From Actinomycetota bacterium (GTDB lineage: Bacteria > Actinomycetota > Acidimicrobiia > Acidimicrobiales > JACCXE01), in NCBI GenBank assembly GCA_013697265.1, contig JACCXE010000443.1, positions 1 through 12,309 on the forward strand: a stretch of DNA of 12,309 nt, in the 5' to 3' direction. Below the pieces are notes generated by a model, which was not told the DNA's origin, did no database searches, and saw only the letters and a program-made list of their open reading frames with translations. Positions within the stretch are counted from its first letter, which is position 1, and every line of letters starts with the position of its first letter. Below are positions 1 to 6,600 of this stretch, piece by piece. Made by a program: the position numbers and the translations under genes.

Positions 1-1
1 G

Positions 2-1444
2 CTCAACCGCATGAGTTCCGACGTGGTCGGCGCGCAGGCCACGGTCGGCACCGTGGCGACCGTGTGGTCAGACATCTGCCTGCTCACGTCGGTGATCATC
101 GCGATGCTGCGGTTGTCGTGGCAGGTCACGTTGGCGTCACTGGCGATCCTGCCCCTACTCGTGGTGATCGACAAATGGCTCAGCCCGCGCATTGTGGCGC
201 TCAGCCGCCAACGCATGCAGCTTCAGGGCACGATGTCGGCCACGATCGCCGAGAGATTCAACGTGAGCGGCGCGCTGCTCGTGAAACTGTTCGGCCGCCG
301 GGGCAGTGAGCGCGACATGTTCGCCGACACCGCCGGCACCGTGCGCGACACCGGTCTGAGCCTCGCCATGGCCAGCCGTCTCTACTACGCGTCGCTGGCC
401 TTCGTCGGTGCCCTCGGCACCGCGGCGGTCTACTGGCTCGGCGCCCGTGCCGTTATCAATGGCTCGCTGTCTATCGGCGCATTGGTTGCGCTGTCGCTCT
501 ACGTAAGCCGGCTGTACTCGCCGCTTACCGATCTGGCCAGCGCCCGCGTCGATCTGCTTGGCTCACTGGTCAGCTTCGAGCGCTGCTTCGAGATCCTCGA
601 CGCGCCGCTGTCGATCACCGACGCGCCCGACGCCATCGACCTGAACAATCCACGCGGTCGGGTCGAGTTCGACAACGTCACGTTCCGCTACCCCGCTCCG
701 TCCACCGTGTCGGTCGCGTCGCTTGAGGGCGACGGTGAGTCGCCGCTGTCCGATGAGGCGTCCGACGAGATCTTGCACGGCGTGTCGTTCGTGGCCGAGC
801 CCGGCACGCTGGTGGCCCTCGTAGGGCCGTCGGGTGCGGGCAAGACGACGATGGCCAACCTTGTCCCCCGCCTCTACGAGGTAACCGGCGGCGCCGTATC
901 GATCGACGGCATCGACGTGCGCTCGCTGTCGCTTACAAGCCTGCGCAACGCCATTGGCGTGGTAACGCAAGACCCGCACCTGTTCCACGACACGATCGAA
1001 CACAACCTGCGCTACGCCCGCGCCAGCGCAACCACCGAAGACCTGCACGAGGCGTGCCGCCGGGCCCGCATCCACGACGTGATCGCCGGACTGCCCGACG
1101 GCTACGACACTGTGGTCGGCGAGCGCGGCTACCGCCTATCCGGAGGCGAGAAGCAGCGCCTGGCTATCGCCCGGCTGTTGTTGAAAGACCCCGCCATCGT
1201 GATCCTCGACGAGGCCACGAGCCATCTCGACGCCGAAACCGAAGCGCTGGTACAAGACGCGTTGAACGTCGCTCTCGCAGGCCGCACTGCGATCGTGATA
1301 GCGCACCGCCTATCGACGATCCACGACGCCGATCAAATCCTCGTCGTAGACGCTGGCCGCATCACCCAGCGCGGCACCCATCAAGAACTCATGGCCACCG
1401 GCGGTCTCTACGCAGAGCTAACCGAGCGCCTCGCGGCACGCTGA
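2..1444 (+). CDS. ABC exporter, fused membrane-ATPase half-transporter, 5'-truncated
   Basis: This is the C-terminal part of a type I ABC exporter subunit, which would dimerise in the membrane and couple ATP hydrolysis to substrate export. The frame is open to the window edge (Leu-Asn-Arg precede the first Met at base 11), so the true start lies upstream; a family length near 600 residues implies roughly 120 missing. Counting from the Met at base 11, residues 1-200 carry the rest of the membrane domain, with hydrophobic segments near 22-34, 40-55 and 125-165. The ATPase domain follows: Walker A GPSGAGKTT at 272-280, Q-loop at 320, signature LSGGEKQ at 376-382, Walker B VILDEA at 397-402, and H-loop His432. 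All key residues are intact, so it should be active. An acidic insertion at about 230-253 precedes the Walker A strand; similar insertions occur in a known actinobacterial subfamily. The substrate cannot be told. It converges on the cupredoxin gene with one base between stop codons. Confidence 0.93.
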   Translation, partial: LNRMSSDVVGAQATVGTVATVWSDICLLTSVIIAMLRLSWQVTLASLAILPLLVVIDKWLSPRIVALSRQRMQLQGTMSATIAERFNVSGALLVKLFGRRGSERDMFADTAGTVRDTGLSLAMASRLYYASLAFVGALGTAAVYWLGARAVINGSLSIGALVALSLYVSRLYSPLTDLASARVDLLGSLVSFERCFEILDAPLSITDAPDAIDLNNPRGRVEFDNVTFRYPAPSTVSVASLEGDGESPLSDEASDEILHGVSFVAEPGTLVALVGPSGAGKTTMANLVPRLYEVTGGAVSIDGIDVRSLSLTSLRNAIGVVTQDPHLFHDTIEHNLRYARASATTEDLHEACRRARIHDVIAGLPDGYDTVVGERGYRLSGGEKQRLAIARLLLKDPAIVILDEATSHLDAETEALVQDALNVALAGRTAIVIAHRLSTIHDADQILVVDAGRITQRGTHQELMATGGLYAELTERLAAR

Positions 1445-1445
1445 G

Positions 1446-1796
1446 CTACGAAACTGTGACGGTGCCGGTCATGCCGGCGTGGATGGTGCACTGGTAGCTG
1501 TAGGTGCCCGGCTTCGAGTACTTGTGCGTGACCGTGAACGTGGAGCTGGCCTTGTGGGACACGCCGTCGTCGCCCTTGAGGTCGTGCACGATGCTGCCGT
1601 CGCTGACCCACTCGACTACCTCGTCGGTCTTCACGCTCACGTCGTCGGGAGCCCACGTGGTGCCGCTCGCTTTGATGCTCGCGGCGGCGGGGCCGTCACC
1701 TCGGGCCGGAGTCGACTCTGGGGTCTTCTTACCGTCGGAACAAGCCGAACCGGCCAAGAGACCAAAGGCGGCGGCGACAACCAGGAACTTACGCAT
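1446..1796 (-). CDS. Cupredoxin-like copper-binding lipoprotein
   Basis: This is a 116-residue small blue-copper-type protein, probably an electron carrier or copper-binding protein held on the outer face of the membrane. Residues 1-18 form a short lipoprotein signal with lipobox LAGSAC; the predicted lipidated residue is Cys19. A short Pro/Thr/Gly linker follows, then a cupredoxin domain from about residue 40 to the end. The expected type 1 copper ligands are present: His71 (IVHDL) and the C-terminal loop Cys103-x2-His106-x2-Met109. That ligand spacing resembles amicyanin rather than plastocyanin. The ATG at 1796 is supported by a good signal peptide directly after it and a purine-rich stretch (GGAAAG) upstream. 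It lies 27 bases after the HAD gene on the same strand and is probably the last gene of the MBL-HAD operon. Its redox partner is unknown. Confidence 0.88.
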   Translation of the reverse strand: MRKFLVVAAAFGLLAGSACSDGKKTPESTPARGDGPAAASIKASGTTWAPDDVSVKTDEVVEWVSDGSIVHDLKGDDGVSHKASSTFTVTHKYSKPGTYSYQCTIHAGMTGTVTVS

Positions 1797-1823
1797 GAGC
1801 CCATCTTTCCAGGCGGGTTTGAT

Positions 1824-2540
1824 TCAACCCAAGTCAAGCCACCGGTCGAGCACCGGGATCAGATCGCTCAGCGAACGGATCACCGCGTCGGGCGTTACGT
1901 CGAAGTCGTCGACCATGCCGTGAGTGGCGTACACGGCGCGCATGCCGCTCTGTTGGGCACCGAAGATGTCGTCGTGAAGCCTGTCGCCCACGAACACCGT
2001 TTTGGCCGGCGCAACGTCGAGGGCCTTGAGCACCGCGCGGAAGGCGATCGGATGCGGCTTCATGTGGGACAGGTCGCACGAGTAGACGCACGCATCGAGG
2101 AACTCGGCCAGACCGTCGCGCTCGAGCAGCATGTTGTGGAACTCGGCGGGCCAGTGCGTGTTCGACAACAGGCCGGTCTTGAGACCGATCGACTTGCAGG
2201 CAGCGAGCACTGGCAGCGCGTCGGGGTGGTGAACGATCAGGGGGCTCCAGGCGTCGAGGTAGGCCCGCGCCGCGTCGGCGTGCAGGTGATCGACGTTCGT
2301 CAACCCCGCACTAATCGCGGCGGCGGCAACGATCTCGTTCAGGCGGCCCGATTCTTGTCCGCCCCGTAGCGTCTGCCACGACGCGCCTTCCGCTTCGAGC
2401 AGCGCCTGGTGGATCTCGTCACCCCGTTCGGCGTGCAGGACGTCGGCCGCCGGTCGCCACAGCGTGTCGACCACTTCCTGGTCGGCCCACTGCGACAGGG
2501 TGCCGCCCCAGTCGAAGATGACCGCTTCGATTGCCGGCAT
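1824..2540 (-). CDS. HAD-superfamily hydrolase (phosphatase-like)
   Basis: This 238-residue cytoplasmic HAD-family hydrolase probably acts on a small phosphorylated metabolite. Motif I is FDWGGTL with nucleophile Asp10. The usual second Asp (general acid, position 12) is Gly, as in some DxGGT HAD subgroups, which may slow or change the chemistry. Motif II is LLSNT (Ser126), motif III is Lys161 (MKPHP), and motif IV is GDRLHDD with Asp186 and Asp190/191. The alpha-helical cap lies between about residues 18 and 105, as in subclass IA proteins. A longer reading is open upstream, but the conserved family start (MPAIEAVIFDWGG) and the overlap with the upstream gene favour the ATG at 2540. That ATG shares its A with the TAA of the MBL gene (TAATG) and no ribosome site precedes it, so translation by coupling is likely. 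The substrate is not identifiable. Confidence 0.9.
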   Translation of the reverse strand: MPAIEAVIFDWGGTLSQWADQEVVDTLWRPAADVLHAERGDEIHQALLEAEGASWQTLRGGQESGRLNEIVAAAAISAGLTNVDHLHADAARAYLDAWSPLIVHHPDALPVLAACKSIGLKTGLLSNTHWPAEFHNMLLERDGLAEFLDACVYSCDLSHMKPHPIAFRAVLKALDVAPAKTVFVGDRLHDDIFGAQQSGMRAVYATHGMVDDFDVTPDAVIRSLSDLIPVLDRWLDLG

Positions 2541-3478
2541 TAGTGGGTGTGTGTAGTGCCGTCGCCGTGCGTATGCGTGTGCCGGGTGTCCAACCAGCGA
2601 CGGAATCCGGCCGCGTTGGAGTGGACTCCGTTGAGGGTCTCGAGCTTTTCGCGGTGCTCGGCCGGAACGTCGTCGAGTTCGTACGAGAACGCGGCGGCCA
2701 ACGCCTCGGCGATGTCCTCGCCCGCTTGCCAAGCCCGCTCGGCCACTTCGGCCCAACTGCGCAAGATGCCTTCGGCCTCTTCGCACACCGTCTCGGGGTC
2801 GGGCACCAGCCCGTAGTGCGCCAGCGCGATGCCAGTTGGGCGTCGGGCCGCGAACTTCGCCAACGACGTCACGGCCTGTTCTAAATCGAAGTCGGGTGGC
2901 GGCGTGGCCGGGCGCAACACCCCGGCGTCGGGCAAGCGCACACCGACGGCGTCGCCGACGAACAGCAGCCCGCTGTTCGAGTCGTGCAGCGCCAAATGGT
3001 GCTTGGCGTGACCGGGCGAGTCGACCGTGGTCAACACGTGACCAGGCCCGACCTCGATGTCTTCGCCGTCTTGGAGCACGTGGATGCGTTCGGCCTCGAC
3101 CGGGTCAAGGCGGCCGTACAGCGAGTCGAGCAGATCGCCGTAGACCATCGCGGCCGAGTTCACGAGCTTGGACGGGTCCGCGAGGTGACGGGCGCCTTTT
3201 TCGTGCACGTAGACCGTCGCGTTCGGGAACGCGCGGGCCACGTCGCCAACCCCGCCGGCGTGGTCGAGATGGATGTGGGTCACCGCAATGCCGGCGAGGT
3301 CGTTCGCGCCGATGCCGAGTTCGGCCAGCGCCGCCAGCAACTGCGGCACCGAGCTCTGGCTGCCCGTCTCTACGAGCACAGGAGCGGGCCCTTCGACCAG
3401 ATACCCCGCGGTGACCTCGGTCCACCCGCCGAGCAGCGTGTCGATCTGTACCACGCCGTCACCAATGCGATCGCTCAT
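2540..3478 (-). CDS. MBL-fold metallo-hydrolase with His-rich tail
   Basis: This 312-residue metallo-beta-lactamase-fold hydrolase probably acts on a thioester, ester or related small substrate in the cytoplasm, using two metal ions. The signature THIHLDHAGG supplies His68, His70, Asp72 and His73. Further ligands fit His157 (PGHAKHH), Asp176 (FVGDAVG) and His221 (ALAHYG). After about residue 235 comes a helical region often seen in stand-alone MBL hydrolases. The last residues (300-312) are a His/Thr tail, HTHTHGDGTTHTH, which could bind or buffer metal. The reading frame is open for 41 more codons upstream, but those residues are Pro/Arg-rich and unlike the family; MSDRIGDGVVQID at 3478 matches a typical N-terminus. 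No ribosome site is visible, but a TACGAT element ends 6 bases upstream, so a leaderless message is possible. It heads the operon with the HAD and cupredoxin genes. Confidence 0.88.
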   Translation of the reverse strand: MSDRIGDGVVQIDTLLGGWTEVTAGYLVEGPAPVLVETGSQSSVPQLLAALAELGIGANDLAGIAVTHIHLDHAGGVGDVARAFPNATVYVHEKGARHLADPSKLVNSAAMVYGDLLDSLYGRLDPVEAERIHVLQDGEDIEVGPGHVLTTVDSPGHAKHHLALHDSNSGLLFVGDAVGVRLPDAGVLRPATPPPDFDLEQAVTSLAKFAARRPTGIALAHYGLVPDPETVCEEAEGILRSWAEVAERAWQAGEDIAEALAAAFSYELDDVPAEHREKLETLNGVHSNAAGFRRWLDTRHTHTHGDGTTHTH

Positions 3479-3484
3479 GCACTG

Positions 3485-3490
3485 ATCGTA
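3485..3490 (-). promoter_or_regulatory. Candidate -10 element (leaderless) of the MBL-HAD-cupredoxin operon
   Basis: TACGAT on the minus strand is separated by six bases from the ATG at 3478, the spacing expected if transcription starts on the start codon itself. No convincing -35 is visible upstream, where the DNA is GC-rich and hairpin-forming. It is a weak call based on one hexamer and its position. Confidence 0.3.
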
Positions 3491-3497
3491 CGGCCGC

Positions 3498-3562
3498 CGT
3501 GGGGCGAGCGAAGCGAGGGGCCCCACGTTGCGGAGGAGGGCGGGCCTGCGGGGTGCCCGCCC
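3498..3562. repeat. Two GC-rich inverted repeats upstream of the MBL gene
   Basis: The first inverted repeat has arms CGTGGGG (3498-3504) and CCCCACG (3521-3527) enclosing the mirror-symmetric sequence GAGCGAAGCGAG. The second has arms GGGCGGGC (3538-3545) and GCCCGCCC (3555-3562) with a 9-base loop. Both lie in the gap between the giant gene's 3' end and the MBL start and may add to termination of the giant transcript. The MBL promoter would have to sit within or right beside them. Confidence 0.5.
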
Positions 3563-3577
3563 GGGTAATAGACGCGA

Positions 3578-3609
3578 AGGAGGGGGTGGCCCGAAGGCCA
3601 CCCCCTCCT
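3578..3609 (-). terminator. Strong hairpin terminator of the giant repeat-protein gene
   Basis: A perfect 14-bp stem (arms 3578-3591 and 3596-3609; AGGAGGGGGTGGCC and its complement) closes on a CGAA tetraloop, 19 bases after the stop of the giant gene. There is no T-run on the minus-strand side, so it fits the U-less hairpin terminators proposed for actinobacteria rather than a classic intrinsic terminator. The position right after a 5.6-kb gene supports the call. Confidence 0.75.
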
Positions 3610-3628
3610 ACAGCGATGGTGTGATCAC

Positions 3629-6600
3629 CTACGCCGTGCGAGCCCTCCGCTTAAAGAGAGCACCGAGGGCGAGAAGCAGGAGTCCAAGCAGAGCTTGCAT
3701 TCCTACTGACACGCCCGTGCGGGCCAGCACCGAGCCATCAGAAATAAAATCGGGATGGCTGATGATGGGATTACCGCTGGGTACCACCGGCGGCGTAGGC
3801 GTACCCGGGGGCACGACGACGATCGGCGGAGTCAGAGCCTTCTTGCAACGACACGTGATCGTTGGGAAGGAAGGCACAGGCAGCGGTGGGAGTGTCGGCT
3901 GCGGGCATCCGGGGCCGAATGAATCGACGCCCTGACAAATCGCATTCGACGCAATGTTTCCGAAGGCGATCGCGTTGCCCGTGCGGACAGTCGCGGTGCC
4001 ATCAGAAGTGTTGCTCAGGTCGGCCGTGTTCACAGCGATGCCACCAGGCGCGGTTGCGGTGGAGGTATTCGTTGTGTCGTTGTCCGACGTGTTCCCGGCA
4101 GCGAGGTTGAGCCCCGTGTTAGCAAGACCTACGCCGAAGTTGATAATGACGGCATTGGAATCGTCCAAGCCGAAGTTGTCGTCCGAGGCGGAGGCGCTTT
4201 GCACGATGCCGGTGGCCGAGCGGTTGCCCAGCGCGTAGGCATCACCGGTGGTGATGTCAACGGTGCCATCCGAGTTGTTGTTCTCGGTCAGCGTGTTAAC
4301 GGCGACAAAGTCATCGACGATTCCGGCTGCGTCAACTGTCGCAGTGTCGGTGGTGTCGATGTCGTTGTCCGAGGCGTTGCCGGTACCCAGGTTGAGACCT
4401 GAGTTGGCAATGCCGACACCAGAGTTGGTAACAGTCGCATCATTGTCATCACCGTTTTGGATGATGTAGGTGATGCTCGTGTTACCGAAACCAGCAGAGG
4501 CACCCGTATTGATCGAAGCCGATCCGTCCGAGTTGTTTCCACCGGTGAGGGTGTTGCTCGCCACAGCGTCGTCGGCCGTCAGAGCGCCGGCAGCATCAAC
4601 TGTTGCCGTGTCGTCGAAGTCAATCGAGTTGGTGGACAGGTTTCCAACGGCGAGGTTCAGACCGCTGTTGCCGATGCCGACACCCTGGTTGTTCACTTCA
4701 ACGTCCTGATCGCTCAAGACAAAACCGCTGACGACATTGCTGTCAGCGACCTGCGAGAGATCAGTGGTCGAGGTGTTACCCGAGCCGCCAGCGAAGCCAG
4801 TAGTGATGCTGGCCGAACCGTTGGAGTTGTTCTGCAGGGTGGCCGTGTTGGCCGCGACTGCATCGTCAATGGCGACTGCGCCGTTAGCGTCGACGGTCGC
4901 ATCTTGGGTTCCGTCTTCGACAGTGTTGTCGGAGTCGTTGCCAATAGCGCCATTGAAACCACTGTTGCCGATACCGACACCAGTGTTGTTCACTTCAGCA
5001 GCCTGATCCGTCAGCACGAAGCCCGCGCCGGAGATGTTGGCGTCTGCAATCTGGTTGAGCGTGGTAGTCGACGTATTGCCGGTACCTATCGCTGCGCCAG
5101 TGTGGATCGAAGCGGAACCATCGCTGTTGTTCGCCGCGTTGACCGTGTTAGCGGCCACCACGTCGTCAGCAGTGAACGCGCCGCCGCCACCCTGAGCCAC
5201 CGTCGCGGTTTGCGAAGGATCGTCAATGGTGTTGGTGGACGTGTTGCCGACAGCAAAGTTCACACCGGAGTTGGCGATGCCAACACCAGTGTTATCCACT
5301 TCAGCGTCCTGATCGCTCAGAACGAAGCCAGAGCCGTCGATGTTTGCGTCGACGACCTGGTTGAGGACAGTGGTGTGAGCACTGTCGTTGCCGATGGCGA
5401 GAGCATCACCAGTGGTGATGCTGGCGTCGCCATCCGAGTTGCTGCTGTTGGTGGCCGTGTTCGCTGCGACAACGTCGTCAGCAAGCAGGTCGCCGGCTCC
5501 ACCCTCGGTGACGGCGGAATCCTGATCGAGCGTGTTGCTCGTGTCAGCGTCGTTACCGGTGGCGAAGTTGATGCCCGAGTTGGCGATGCCAACACCGGTG
5601 TTGCTCACGTCCGCGTCCTGATCAGCCAGGAGGAAACCGCTGCCAGAAATGTTGGCATCGGAGACCTGGTTGAGGGTCGTGGTCGATTGGTTACCAGTGG
5701 CGCAGGCATGACCAGTCGTAATGCTGGCCGAGCCGTTGCTGCTGGTGTTCGACGCACTCGTGTTCGCCGACACAACGTCGGACGGTGCGAGCAGTGCGCC
5801 AATGTTTCCGCCGCCGTTTTCGCTGACCGCAGCGTCCTGATCGAGATCAGTCGAGTTGGTCGAATCGTTGCCGGTAGCGGAGTTGAGACCGGAGTTGGCG
5901 ATGCCAACACCGTTGTTTACTTCCACAGCTTCCTGATCAGTGAGAACGAAACCGCTGCCATCGATGCTGGCGTCGGAAACCTGGTTCAGGTGGCTGGTGC
6001 TGATGTTGCCGGTGGCGATCGCATCACCAGTGGTGATGGAAGCCGAACCGTCAGTGGTGCTGCTGCTGGTTGCCGTGTTAACGGCAACTGCGTCACCCAA
6101 GATGCTGCCACCATTTGCGGTAACGGCGCTGTCTTGATCGACAGTGGAGTCGTTATCCGAAGAGTTACCGGTAGCAGTGTTGAGGCCGCTGTTTGCAACC
6201 GCGACACCAGTATTGGTGCTCGACAAGCTCTGATCAACGAGGGCAAAACCATCACCATCGAAATCAGCGACCTGCGAAATATTGGTGGTCGAGGCGTTAC
6301 CAATCGCGCAGGCGCAGCCAGTAACAATCTTGGCTGAACCGTTGGAGTTGGTGTCGCTAGTGGCGTTGTTAGAAGCAACTACGTCACCGTCGATGCCACC
6401 ATTACGTCCGCCACCATTTTGGGTGACAGAAGCGTCTTGGTCGACATCTGAACTATTGGAGCTGTCGTTACCAACCGCGGTGTTCAAACCGCTGTTCGCA
6501 ATGCCGACTCCGGTGTTGGAAGCGTTGGCTTCCTGATCAACGAGCGTGAAGCCAGCACCATCGGTGTTGACTGTCTGCGCGATGTTCACCGTGCTAGCAG

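Noticed and set aside
1479..2369. Plus-strand open frame of 296 codons
   Set aside because: It is an antisense shadow of the cupredoxin and HAD genes, which have intact family motifs on the minus strand.
2541..2786. 82-codon N-terminal extension of the HAD protein
   Set aside because: It overlaps the MBL coding region in another frame and is Arg-rich. The TAATG junction and the HAD motif I position fix the start at 2540.
3479..3601. 41-codon N-terminal extension of the MBL protein
   Set aside because: It is Pro/Arg-rich, unlike MBL N-termini, and is encoded by the hairpin region.
4457..6337. Long plus-strand open frame (626 codons) opposite the giant gene
   Set aside because: It is an antisense shadow kept open by the repetitive codon pattern. 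It has no signal, no ribosome site and no recognisable protein features.
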